DNA from: Peronospora farinosa
Taxonomy: Eukaryota > Oomycota > Peronosporomycetes > Peronosporales > Peronosporaceae
NCBI GenBank assembly: GCA_947646735.1
Contig: CANTFK010000800.1
Coordinates: 496,001 to 560,000 of the forward strand
Direction: 5' to 3'
DNA length: 64,000 nt
The notes under the pieces are model-generated. The model did not search any database. It was given only the letters and a program-made list of their open reading frames with translations, and had not been told where the DNA came from. Both the position numbers and the translations under genes were made by a program. This document shows positions 52,382 to 63,900 of the stretch, one piece after another; positions within the stretch are counted from its first letter, which is position 1; every line of letters begins with the position of its first letter.

Positions 52382-55300
52382 GTTTTCGTATCCGCTGGTA
52401 CGTACGGCCAATTCCCTGGTGTCCCCTTTCTAGACTCGTGTGATAATGGTGTAGAAAATCTTGTTGTAGGCTTTCGGGTATCACTAGTCGAAATAATTCC
52501 ATCGCGATCCTCGTCGGCTGTTCCCTGACAAGGAAAAAACAACAGAAGTGTATCATCATACAAAGCGTAAATCCTCTCGATCTTTGCACACGTTAACGCC
52601 ACTTTTAAGGGTAAACTGCTCCACTCACCCCGTAAGTAAATTTATAAATCGCGTATCCACATCTCCTTGTCAAGGGCAGCCGAAGCTCGCTCGATCCGTA
52701 TCCGTTGCACCACTTCCTCTTGCAAGACTTCCGTCGGCATTATGGATAGGACCCGAGACCTCGTGACAGCTGTAATTCGCATTGCTGGGTTGGGATTCTT
52801 GAGTATCAAGAGTTCAGGCAGACGATTAATCTCTTTGAGGTCTTTCCACTCTTCCTCAGGTATTTTATCGACACCTTGTTGTTGATGCAGGTCCGCGTTA
52901 GCGAGACGGTCCGCGTTCTGGTTCCATTCGCGCTCCATGTGTAGAAACTCATGGGCTGGCCAGGAAAGAAGCAGGTCCAGGGCCTTTGACCTTCGTGCCA
53001 TGAGACCTGTTGCCTTGCATTTGATATCCCCTCGCATCTAACGGATTACCAGATTGGAATCACTGCACACCACCAGACGTCTACGCTCCAGGTTGTCCAG
53101 TAGAAGGAATCCTAACAATAGGCCTTCATACTCTGCCTCATTTACTGTCGCTTCAGTCAAATATCGGAAAACGGCGGCGACCACCGTCCATTCCGGGAGT
53201 TGCCACACAATAGCACTGCAGGTCCCTCCTCCACGCTTAACTCGTGCAGACCCATTAAAACTGACCACATAGAGGCTTTCCTCGAGCTCAACCGTAGGGG
53301 GAACCACCGTGATAGTTTGGCGGGGGTGTTTCCTAGGGGCAATTGAAGACAAGATGGAGTCCACGTTTTCGCGAGGAGTTATGCTGGCTGCCAATGTCCC
53401 CAGTATTTCATCCTCGTCCCGCTTACGCTTGACCACTTCTAACGTCCATTGAGACAGGAGAGCAGCCCGATTTCCAAGGCGACCTTGACGACCAGGTGAC
53501 CGGACTAACCACGCCAGTGTTGAGTGTCGGGTCAAGACCTTGATAGGTCGGGTGACCAGCGACGTGTAACAAAGGTCTAGTATTCGCAATAGCGCCAGCA
53601 CTTCCTTGTCCACCAGCCCATAGTTGATCTCGCTTGGCTTCAAAGTCCGACTCGTGAAAGTTACCGGCATATACACCCCCTCATACTCCTGCACCAGGGA
53701 TGCCGAGATGGCCCACTCACTGGCATAAACGATGATGACCGGTTCTCGGTCTGGATCAAAATGGCGGAGGATTGGGGCGGTGGCGATCTTATCCTTCATC
53801 ATCGCAAAGGCCACCTGTACCCGAGTCCATCGGTCTTCCTCCGGGTCACTCCTCTGGGTGTCCCCAGTCCCACTCATCCGGCGTCGTAATACGTGATAAT
53901 CCACTTCTCTTAGCTCGTACAATATGGACGCATAAATGGCATAGTCTTCTAGGAACCGACTGTAATAGTTGAGACTCCGGAGAAACGACTCCATAGCTTT
54001 TAGGGTAGTAGGCAATGGTAGATCCACTAAGGACTGAAGGTCCTTGGGGTGGGCCTCCAACCCTTCCGCCGATACTTGGTGGCCAAGGTAATCTACCTTT
54101 TGACAGCCCCATGAGCTCTTAACCGCGCTGATCGATAAATTCCACTTATCACAAACCTCCAAAAGTCTTTCCACTTTTAAGCATAGGTCATTCTATGATC
54201 CAGAGGTCATAAAAATGTCGTCGATATAGGACCTACGTCCTAATATAGACTTCTTGAGGTCTCCCTAGGGATGGCCCACCTCGAACAGGTCCTCTTGTTT
54301 GTCAGAGCCCGGCTCTGAGGAAATCGTAAGAAATCCATATAAAGCATTATCCAACAGCCCTGATAAATCTGCGGCGCATTCTTCAGTCCAAACGGCATTC
54401 GTCTCCACTCAAACAATCCGAGCGGAGTTACAAACGCGAAATTGAGCGAACTCGTTCGGTCATACTGACCACCCAAAAACCGCTAGCCATATCCAGTGAG
54501 CAGTACCACAGGGCCTTATCTAGGTCTTCCAACAACTCATTCACGAGAGGCATAGGATATACCATAAGCCGCGTTAAATCATTCACCATCCGGTAGTCAA
54601 TGCACAGCCTTATATCCACCCCATTCTTCTTGACAATAATTACAATTGGACTGGCCCATGGGGAGGTGGAATGCTGGATTATGTTGGATGACAAGAGGCC
54701 TTTTATCAGGTCTGCCAGCTTCTCCCTAAATTGAGGGGCCACCTTCCGTACCCGTTGGGCGATTGGCCGTGCGTTCCCAGCATCAATGCCGCACACTGCT
54801 CCTCCAGCCGCCGGGGGTAATGAGTTACCTTTTCCCATCAGCAAATGTCGTTTTCTCCATATAATCTGGCGGAGGCGGTCTACCTCCTCTTTTGGAGTAT
54901 CACCGGGGTCTGGAATCTGGATGTCTTCCAACATAACTTCGTTCGTGGATGGGACGATCTCAGGGATAACAGACCAATTTTTGTCAATATCCTCGGCACA
55001 TAAGTCTCCACTCTCGTGAACACAGACTTGGTCATCGGAAGTATCTGCTTCAGCCTTGACGACCTGCCCAGAGGTGGACCCACCTCTGGGTGGACCTGTG
55101 GACCTACCTCTGGGTGGACCCTCTCCAAATCGGTCATATCCTTAGATGAGACTTCCTTGCCCACGCTAGCTCTAGCTGGTTGACCTCCATCGAGGGCCTC
55201 ATCTCTAGACTCCTGATCTGATGGTAATGACTAAGGGTCCCTCATAACAGACTCGTGCACCGCGTTAACCACTGGCACTTGGGTCCCCGTCCGTAGCAAC

Positions 55301-56493
55301 ATTTTCTGTGGAGTCGCGTACTGAGGTTTCTCGACCATCGGAACTTGGTATGCTTCATCTTGAGTGGTCTCTGCATCCTCCTCGTCGGTGGTTGCTTGGT
55401 AGGCTAGATTGTTCCATTTAGCATACCTCCTAGAACCAACTGACACGAATCCTTGGGCCCGGGGAACCCGATCCTTAGCCAGCCAAATGCCCAGCTTGGT
55501 ATCCTCGTGTAGGATCAGGTCCTTGTCACTCACATTGATGACCTTCATGAATTGACGATGTCCATGTCCTTGGATCATCGTAGTTACCCATCTGTCTCCA
55601 CGGGTCATCCATAATTTCCACTGGTCCGACGTAACCCTCTTCAGCGGAACCTCGACATATTTCGTCGCCGGCAAATTCACGTACTGGCCCAATTTTACCT
55701 CAGACATATGGCCACTATACAAGGTCTCGCGACCTGTCAGCTGGATTCGAACTTCATCTGGCAAGCAAATAGCTCCATCCGCCGTGTCCAAACGAATTCC
55801 AGCTGGCACGATAAAGTCCATCCCTAGTAACACATCCTGGCCGGTCATGGACCCGACCCACACATTGAAGAAGTATACTAATACACCATTCAGTGTTATC
55901 TTGATCTTCGTTCGCCCTTCCGTGGTGTAAACTGCTTCTCCAATGCCCACACACTCTTGTTTCTCGCTTGTGTTGATCTGGCAGCCTGCCTTAAGAGCAA
56001 AGGCGATATCCAAAATAGATATATCGGCACCAGAATCAAACAGTAGATTCGCACGAATATTGTTAACTTTCCCAGAGGCCTTGGCTTGCTTAAACCACTT
56101 TCCTGGGGCATGGTGTTTCCAGTATCCTCTTGACTCTCTCGGCAATAAATCCAATGTCATCATAGTCTCTCCTCGGGGATAAACGTGAGGTATACATGCA
56201 TTGGCCACAGCAGCAACAGAATTAATGCAAAAGCCCGATGTATTTCCAATCAATGCATCCATCTTATTGACCTTCTCCACGGGGTGTTTCTCCACAAATG
56301 CATAAATGCAACAATTAGAACGATCGGCTCGTACCAGATTCAAACCTGGCGAGCGTTCTAATTTAACATCTTCTCCGCCGCCTCGGGCAGCTGCCCCGCG
56401 TGTTTGGTCGGGCTGTACCACTGGCGAATCAGATTGTAGAACTCTTCCATCGGGCACTTGCCGACGACATGAACCTTGCCACAACCGCGACAC
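52382..56493 (-). pseudogene. Pol of copy X with dual RNase H
   Basis: The first ORF (56493-55231, 420 codons) overlaps gag and carries protease: NLLFDSGADISILD, then VGSMTGQDVLLGMDF. RT follows: ASPIVIIVKKNGVDIRLCID, WYCSLDMASGFWVV, FGLKNAPQIYQG and an intact YIDDIF near 54225. Gypsy RNase H reads VYASEWAISASLVQ, DKEVLALLRI and TRHSTLAWLV. A second RNase HI-like domain follows: VSFNGSARVKRGGG, EATVNEAEYEGLLLGF, VVCSDSNLVI and REWNQNADRLAN. The first acidic residue of that domain is Asn. A TAG stop splits it at 53038. Integrase is cut at 52382. Dual-RNase-H Gypsy elements are known from plants and oomycetes. Confidence 0.83.
56313..56367 (-). promoter_or_regulatory. Candidate -1 frameshift signal at gag-pol junction of X
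   Basis: On the minus strand GTTAAAT (56367-56361) is followed immediately by the gag stop TAG (56360-56358). A 7-nt spacer (TAGAACG) then leads to a stem-loop CTCG..CCAG..CTGG..CGAG (56353-56328). Outer arms AATTAGAACG and CGTTCTAATT (56363-56354 and 56322-56313) are also perfectly complementary. Gag and pol ORFs overlap, and pol lies exactly in the -1 frame. The heptamer is like the GUUAAAC slip site used by an arterivirus. Activity is inferred. Confidence 0.55.
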
Positions 56494-57340
56494 ACAAACA
56501 GGCAGTGGTCGGCTGGGTGACCCTTCTTTTCACAGCACTCGCAAACGAGTCGCTTCCAACAGTCCAGATCCTCATGCTTCCTAGATCCACAATGGGTACA
56601 CTTTGTCGCGGGTGCCCCTGGCACCACCTTTTGTCCAGGTCCCTCTGCCGTGCGTCGACCTCGGTCTGGCTCTGGGTCCTGATGATCCCGGGGGTCATCT
56701 GCATTCCTCTCCCTGTTAGTGTAAGGTTTGCTCGCCGCCGCATAAATTCTTCTGAGGTCACCTTCTCCCTCAGACCCACTGGAGCTGGACCCTTGGTCAT
56801 TTTCACTTTCAGAAATGTCTCGAATGACTTGGACGGGTCTTCTCAGCTGACTCTTGGTGTGGTCTGGGGTGGTTGGGGCCTTCTGACGAAACTTGCTGGA
56901 ACCGAACAGGACCCTTCCTTGACGCATTTCGCTCTCTGACGAGCCAGCAGGACTTCCTCCAGGTCATCTGCATCGAAAAGTCAGAGCAAGGCGAGCTGAT
57001 CCGCTAATTACCGATCATCCAAGGTTTCCGCGTAATGGTCCACGTGACACTGGGGGTCCACCCTTAATATCTAGTTTGGCCCTGAGTCCCACATATTTAG
57101 CCGGCACATATACTCCAAGGGTGATTCATCGGCTCTTTTTCTTGCGTGATAATATTGTCGGGCCACCGACACACCTAAGCCGCAAAACTTGGCTTGGAAC
57201 TCTCGCAAAAGCAGTTTACAATCAACTCGTACCGTTCGACCCAGTTGGCGATACCAATTCTGAGCTGAGCCTGTGAGTAGGGACCCAAAAATGAGACACT
57301 TCTCGCTGTCTCGTGCTTGGTCTCGGAGGAAAGCCGTATC
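56358..57340 (-). pseudogene. Gag of copy X
   Basis: Two pieces. 57340 to about 56940 is broken by stops and reads DTAFLRDQARDSEKCLIFG and GSAQNWYRQLGRTVR. 56927-56358 is open for 189 codons and has three Cys/His knuckles: CTHCGSRKHEDLDC, CECCEKKGHPADHC and CRGCGKVHVVGKC. It ends PEAAEKMLN at TAG. The N-terminal third present in W is missing, because the copy starts directly at the edge of LTR A (57343). Nucleocapsid function of the element in its intact form. Confidence 0.8.
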
Positions 57341-57342
57341 TA

Positions 57343-58311
57343 TGTGGTGGAGTGGATTTTCAAACGACGTGAGAGAACCACAAACACACAGCGCCGGACT
57401 GCCGACTTACGGAGGGGGTACCCCGATACCGTGTCGCGTCAACCTTGGGTCTCACCTTGTGTACCCGTCGGCTTGGCTGGTCTTGCTCCTCGTTAGACGC
57501 AGAAGACTTATAGACTTGGTCCTTGTATGGAGGGACTTGGTGGTCCCCGAGTGGATATACTTCACTTGGGACCGGGTTTCTTGGGCTCAATCGACTTAGT
57601 CGAGAGCGATGCACCTGGTACTGCGTACCCCTTTGGTGGCTGACTGTTCTTGGTCCTTGGACCCCTTTGTGTTCTTCCCCGTAGGGAAACCGCTTCCTGT
57701 AGCGGGTTTTGGGTGTTTTGACACTTACTTGGCACCTCAGGCCAACTATCCTGAGGTTCAACTTGCGTAGCTTGAGCCGTCTAACACCTGCTGACGTCGG
57801 GAGTCCAAAGGATATGTCGCCCGGAAGAGGTGGAGCGACGTAGAAGCTAAGAGGAGGCGCTTAGAGCTGCCACGTGTAAAGCAAATTCGAGTGTGTATAT
57901 TTATCTTATACTTTGTATGCTTTTCTTGCCTAACCTTAAGCCTTTGATCTGGATAGTGCCACGTGTCGACTCTTGGAGGAAGAACTGGCTCCTTGGTACC
58001 TGTACTTTCTGTAATCTTCGATATTCCGTGTACCGTTTCTGCACCCTCGGGCATTGGGCCCTGGCACCCTGGACCCCGGTATCCTGGTACCCTGGACCCC
58101 GGTACACCGGTACCCCGGTACCCTGGACCCTGTATCCTGGGGCCTGTGCTGGCTCCGCACGTCTGGGTCCTTGTATTCTTAATAAGGCTGGGGCCTGGTG
58201 TGAGGTTGTAGATCTGCGAGTGGTCACTTCCTCGGGGGAGTGACCAGAAATTTTCTTGCTCTCTGTTCCCATTTCCCTTAAACTCTAATTTTCCCTGGCA
58301 CTGCACCACAG
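57343..58311. mobile_element. LTR family A copy between X and the coiled-coil ORF
   Basis: Starts TGTGGTGGAGTGGATTTTC, ends GGCACTGCACCACA (969 bp). On the minus strand a purine-rich GCAGGGGACAGC sits just before its TGTGG start, which could be the polypurine tract of a minus-strand element, making this the 3' LTR of Y or the 5' LTR of X. No matching duplication flanks it (TCTA versus GCTG). Its minisatellite (about 58050-58135) has ggtaccctggacccc units unlike other A copies. Confidence 0.75.
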
Positions 58312-58408
58312 CTGTCCCCTGCGCGCTGGTCTTCCGAACTGCGGTAAGACCACGTGCACCCTTGTCCAGACTCTACGAATTAACAGTAAGTGATCCTACG
58401 TCGTTTGG

Positions 58409-60659
58409 GTGGTTGCGTTCACCAAATCACAAGTCTTGTATCCGTTAGTGACTTCTCGTAATCTTTTCACCGGGTTCCAAGCACCTGACCGTTGGCCTCT
58501 TCCCGAGCTTCCTGGACCTGACCCTGACGAGGTTGCCCCGACCGTGGACCTTATTGGGGAGTCCCCCAATTATCTGGAGGTCTCTCAATCTTGGGAAGTT
58601 TTAATTGTCGCGGTGGAACGGGCCCAATCCATGGAGACCCTCGCTGAGGAACATAGGGTCCTCCAACGGGCCTACCAGATGGAACATCGCCGAACCGCGG
58701 AATTAAAGCGTCGCGTAGACGACCTCAAGGAATTCGAGGTGACCCATGCGCCCCGGATACAGTCTTGGGTCCGGAATCTGGTCCACGAGCATGAAGTGGA
58801 CCAATTGGCTATCGCCGAGTACCGGGATGCACTCGCCCAACGGGTGGACAATTCTCAGGAAGGGGAAGAGTCTCGATTCCAGATCAAGTACTGGAAGGAC
58901 CAGTACAACGAGTCTGTAAAAGGTTCTGCGGCAGAGATTAAGTCGCTGGAGTCCAAGTTGGACGCACTTCGCAGTCCTCAAAAACTGTCCAAACAAGTGT
59001 TGGTACTCCAGAAGGAGGTTGCCAACTACAAGAGCCGCATGAAGGCCCTCCTCCGGGAACGTGACCATAGCTAACGGTTGATCAAGGCACGGCGGCAAAA
59101 TCGACTCCAGCCACGACCAAAGCCCGAAGTTCCAGAACGACGAAATGGTCACGTTCGCCTTCATCCAAGGCTTGGTCGTCCCTTAAGCCGAAGAAGCGGA
59201 AAGCCAATCGTGCCCCGGGGTCATCTGAGGCCGAGGATAGCAGTAGTGACGACTCGATGTTCGCCGCCATGGCCAGGTCGCGGGCTTCCAGTCGTCGCTC
59301 CGGCCCTGTACCCTCTACTTCAGAGGTCGGCCCCGAGGTCATAGACCTATCAACTAAGGCCAAGTCCAAGGTTCCCACTCCACCTTCAAGGTCTCCATCC
59401 CCTCGCACCTCCCACGCAGCGTCTCGGGCGTCAAGGAACAAGAAGGCTCGAACGACGTACTCCGACGAGTTCTTGGAAATGTTTGAACCAGACTCTGAAA
59501 CTGAGAATGACGAGTCTATCCATGCTAAGCGTAAGCCACCAGCCAAAAGTTCCCGCCGCAAGGGCCCCGCCGGCAAGGGTCCAGCACCACCACCCAAGGG
59601 TTCCAGCGGCAAGGGTTCCGCGCCATCATCCAAGGGTTCCAGCGGCAAGGGTCCAGTACCACCCAATGGTTCCAGCGGCAAGGGTTCCGCACCACCATCC
59701 AGGGGTTCCAGCAGCAAGGGTCCAGCACCACCGCCCAAAGGCTCCAGCGGCAAGGGTCCAGCACCCCCCCCCCCTCCAAGGGTTCCAGCAGCGAGGATCC
59801 TGCACCCACATCTGAGGGTCCCAGCAGCGAGGATCCTGCACCAACACCTGAGGGTCCTGCCAGCCAGGGTCCCACCCATGATGATTTACCCGAACGTAAC
59901 ATCCACGGCTATTCTCTTCCTGGTTATGCGACGCCCAGCACGTTCGCCGCGGAAGACGTTGCCCCCTGGTCGATTTCCCAGGTAGGGGCCCTCGTTATCA
60001 CCCAGCTGACGCCAGAGGACCTTTGGTCCAAGGTATCGCTTCCACTGTCTTGGGTGGGTGCCTCTGAAGACCAGAAGCCCCGAAGCCCCCCAATCTGGAG
60101 CGAAGGCCTCATGAAGGACTCTCAACTTCAGCTTCTGATGAACTCATGTCCTTGGGCCCAGGGGGTCGTGACCGTAACCCCTATTTCTTTTCCAGTGTCC
60201 GGCTGGTTCAGTGACCTCGTGAAGCTCCATGATACGTACGTCGATGCGTCATGCCAGAGTCTATAGGAAGACCTACACCGACTTCCTCTTTTCTCCGAGC
60301 TCCGTACAAAGAGCCAATACGCCTCTCGGCTGTCCAATGCGAGGAAGAAACGGCGGGCCAAGGCGGTGAGGGCCTTGATGGACGTACTTGAGAAGGTCCT
60401 GGAAGGGATGAAGGCCGGTCACTGTGACCTCGACATTCTTCTTGACCCCTATTTCCAGCCCATGATCCCGACCCGTCAGCTGACCGTCTGGTACCCAGTC
60501 GTCACCACGGAGGATCCTCAGCTGGACTTGTTGAGGGCTTTGCATACCGCAGACGACACTGCCCCCTGGCGCGTGTTCTATCGCAAGAACATTCAGGAAT
60601 ACCCCGCCTTCCAGGTCCCTCGTCTCTCCGGCAAATTTCGCCCGGACACGGATACATGA
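58409..60659 (+). pseudogene. Antisense coiled-coil ORF beside chromodomain Gypsy Y
   Basis: About 750 codons on the plus strand, opposite to Y's pol, in three frames. Piece 1 (58409-59074) starts MVAFTKSQVLYP and is a long coiled coil from about residue 60 (AEEHRVLQRAYQMEHRRTAE, ESKLDALRSPQKLSKQVLVL). It ends at TAA beside a frameshift. Piece 2 (about 59090-59780) is Ser/Lys-rich with a nuclear-signal-like PKKRK, then tandem KGSSGKGPAPPP repeats to an 11-C run that breaks frame. Piece 3 (about 59990-60659) has SLPLSWVGASEDQ, a TAG at 60264, and VRALMDVLEKVLEGM to LSGKFRPDTDT. No known domain. It lies between the chromodomain end and an LTR, where some plant Gypsy elements carry an antisense extra ORF. 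Confidence 0.6.
59560..59800. repeat. Coding minisatellite (GSSGKG units)
   Basis: About six copies of a 33-36 bp unit (ggttccagcggcaagggt plus ccaccacccaa) encoding Gly-Ser-Ser-Gly-Lys-Gly and Pro-rich spacers, ending in an 11-C tract at about 59766-59776 where the frame is lost. Further degenerate units (ccagcagcgaggatcctgca) run to about 59870. Confidence 0.88.
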
Positions 60660-60943
60660 AATGTTAAGTCAGCTATCTTTCTGCTCCAACGCTTTTTCCG
60701 TAACTTCACGTTCCTTTTCTTTGGGCCTATGCCCCTGGCCCCTGTACCCCTGGGCCCCTGTACCTCCGGGCCCCTGGGCACCGGTACCCCGGTGCCCTGA
60801 TACTCTGGGCCTTTCACAATACTTCGCAATCTCTTTTGTGCTGTCGCACTCTCGAATATAATAACTTGACCCCCTTGTAAGTGTATGACAAATACCGCCT
60901 CCTTCTTGCATCATCTTGGCCTTCCCAAGATGAACTCTCCCCA
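60660..60943. other. Spacer between the coiled-coil ORF and the pol stop of Y
   Basis: Holds a short C/G-rich minisatellite (ggcccctg(t/g)acccc units, about 60725-60800) and AT-rich DNA. No coding sequence on either strand. The two ORFs are therefore convergent, with their 3' ends about 285 bp apart. Confidence 0.55.
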
Positions 60944-63900
60944 CTACTCTTCATGACTCTGCATTGCCTCGAATCGGTTCCGAGTAGCCTGCCTGCGCTC
61001 ATAGTCCCTAAGCAATCCCCCGCAGTTGAGGTCCACCTCATCCACCCATGACGGGTCAGGATATCCTTTCCATTGTACCAGGTATTCACACTGGATCCGT
61101 CCGTACCGAGTTTTCCTTCCCATACGTCTGTCTAGAATCTTCTCCACTTCGTATTCATCCTCTTCCAGTTCCGCGACCCAACTTTCTTCTGGCAATAGAG
61201 CTTCATCAAAATCCACCCGGTTCGCTTCGTCTACCACCAACACCGTGTCTGGTCTATCCGGTTATTGCCGGACCAGCTTCAACTTTGAAACGTGTACCAA
61301 CGGGTATATACGGTATTCTGTTCTACTGATATCTAAACGAACGGCATAGTTACCCACCAGTTCTCTCACTCGGAACGGCCCTTGCCATAGATGTGCCAGC
61401 TTTCGAGCATAACCCTCCTTGACCCGGTCCAAGTATAACCAGACTTGGGACTCTACCTCAATGTGACCATCAACCACCTCCTCATTGTGGGCCTGGGCCC
61501 GACTTTCCATCGCAGATCGTAATAATTCGTTGGCTTGTTCCCTCGCTCTGCGATACTGACGTTGTACGCTATATCGCCATCGACGGGGCTCACACTCACG
61601 CCGCTTCGTGCTGCCTAACAGTATGGTGGCTTCTAGAGTACTTCGGACGTCCCAGCCATGTACCAAGAAAAATGGCGTTTCCTTTCGGATCCGGTCCTGA
61701 GCCGTATTCAACGCGAAAGTGATCCTTTCTGCATAGGCATCCCAGTCCTTCTGATCTACCTCGGACACATACATTTTGATGGACCGTGTAATGGTCTGTA
61801 CCATTCTATCTGCTGTGCCATTGGCCTGTGGTCGATACGCCATAGTCGCCCGCTGTTTCTGCCCAATTATGCGGTTGAAAGCACGAAAGAAATCTGACAT
61901 GAAACTGGGTTCTCTGTCGTGACGGATCTCCTCACTGGCCCCAAACCGACGGAATACGCACTCTTCGTAACCTTCTGCCACGGTTTGGGCCGACCTCGAC
62001 GAACTAGCCTTGGCAATCACATATCCCGTAACAGGTCCACCCAAATCAACAGCTCGGTATTACCCTTGAACGACTTGGGCAAAGATGGGATATGGTCCAT
62101 CGCGATAACTTGGAACGGGCGGGTAGCTTGAATGTTCCCTGGACTTCTCCCTCGTAAGGCGGGGCCACCTTTGCCAGTCTCGCAGTCTACGCAAGTGCCA
62201 ACATAGCGCTGAACACTCCGGAATAAGCCTTTCCGATGGAATGTTTCCGGATCCGTTGGTATGTACGGCCAATTCCCTGGTGTCCCCCTTCTAGACTCGT
62301 ATGGTAGTGGTGTAGAAAGTCTTGTTGTAGACTTTCGGATATAACTAGCCGAATCAACCCCTCACGGTCCTCATCTACTGTTCCCTGGTAAGGGCAGTAC
62401 AGAAGAAGATCGTCATCATCCAAAGCGTAGTTCATCTCAATCTTTCCACACGTAAATGCCACCTCGGCCGATAGACTACCCCAGTTGCCCCGTAGGTAAA
62501 TCTTCAAATCACGTATCCACATCTCTTCATCTTGGGCTGCTGCAATTCGTTCGATCCTTATCCGTTGCACCACTTCCTCTTGCAAGACTTCCGTCGGCAT
62601 TATGGATAGGGACCGGGATCTCGTAACAGCTGTAACTCGCAATGCAGGGTTCTGGTCCTTGAGTATTAAAAGCTCAGGTAGACGGTTAATTGCTTCGAGG
62701 TCCTTGAACTCTTCTTCCGGCACTATATCGACACCCTGTTGCTGGTGCAAAGCCGCGTTAGCAAGTCGGTCTGCACTTTGGTTCCATTCGCGCTTCATGT
62801 GCAGAAACTCATGAACGGGCCAGGACCTGAGTTTTTCCAGGGCCTTCGCCCGTCGTGCTGTCAGGCCCTGCGCCTTACACTCGATTTCTCCTCGCATCTA
62901 TCGCACGACCAGTTTAGAATCTCCACACACTACCAGATGTAACGGGGCTAGAACGTACCGTCACTAGCTTACACGTGCGCTTGAGGAAGACTCAAGCCCG
63001 AGTATTAGGTATTAAGTAAATTTAACTCTGATTTTTATTTTGGTTTTAATTCGTACTAATTACGAAGATTTTAGTCGTAATAAATACGACAGTGTTCCCG
63101 CCTTTCGGGAACCACACAATTTCAGGTTGATTTATCATTGGTCCATATTGGGGACTTTAGGCCCAATAATAAACCAATAATAAATTACCACGCTGTGCCC
63201 GCTATTCGGGCCCAGCACCTGCCTACATATGTAATTGTTTATTTGTGTTAATGCTATATGTGTAATGTAGCCCATTACACCAGACGTCTACGCTCCAGGT
63301 TCTCCTGTAGAAGGAAGCCTAACAATAGGCCTTCATACTCTGCCTCATTTACTGTCGCTTCAGTCAAATATCGGAAAACGGCGGCGACCACCGTCCATTC
63401 CGGGAGTTGCCACACAATAGCACTGCAGGTCCCTCCTCCACGCTTAACTCGTGCAGACCCATTAAAACTGACCACATAGAGGCTTTCCTCGAGCTCAACC
63501 GTAGGGGGAACCACCGTGATAGTTTGACGGGGGTGTTTCCTAGGGGCAATTGAAGACAAGATGGAGTCCACGTTTTCGCGAGGAGTTATGCTGGCTGCCA
63601 ATGTCCCCAGTATTTCATCCTCGTCCCGCTTACGCTTGACCACTTCTAACGTCCATTGAGACAGGAGAGCAGCCCGATTTCCAAGGCGACCTTGACGACC
63701 AGGTGACCGGACTAACCACGCCAGTGTTGAGTGTCGGGTCAAGACCTTGATAGGTCGGGTGACCAGCGACGTGTAACAAAGGTCTAGTATTCGCAATAGC
63801 GCCAGCACTTCCTTGTCCACCAGCCCATAGTTGATCTCGTTTGGCTTCAAAGTCCGACTCGTAAAAGTTACCGGCATATACACCCCCTCATACTCCTGCA

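Larger units (their letters stand above)
52382..57342 (-). mobile_element. Chromodomain-type Gypsy, copy X (gag-PR-RT-RH-second RH)
   Basis: Minus-strand element truncated at both ends. Order: gag (57340-56358), protease (56493-55231), RT (54934 to about 54180), Gypsy RNase H (to about 53450), second RNase HI-like domain (53330-52780) and a start of integrase (to 52382). Family-A LTR abuts the gag side, and family-B LTR abuts the integrase side. Internal frameshifts near 54430, stops near 54194 and 53038, and the missing integrase show it is dead. Its RNase H region is nearly identical to copy Y, so both are recent. Confidence 0.85.

Noticed and set aside
56313..56363. tRNA gene suggested by ccagattcaaacctgg (T-arm-like) near 56334 and 41885
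   Set aside because: No acceptor, D or anticodon arm of proper length around it. Both copies sit exactly at a retroelement gag stop, so it is treated as an element hairpin.
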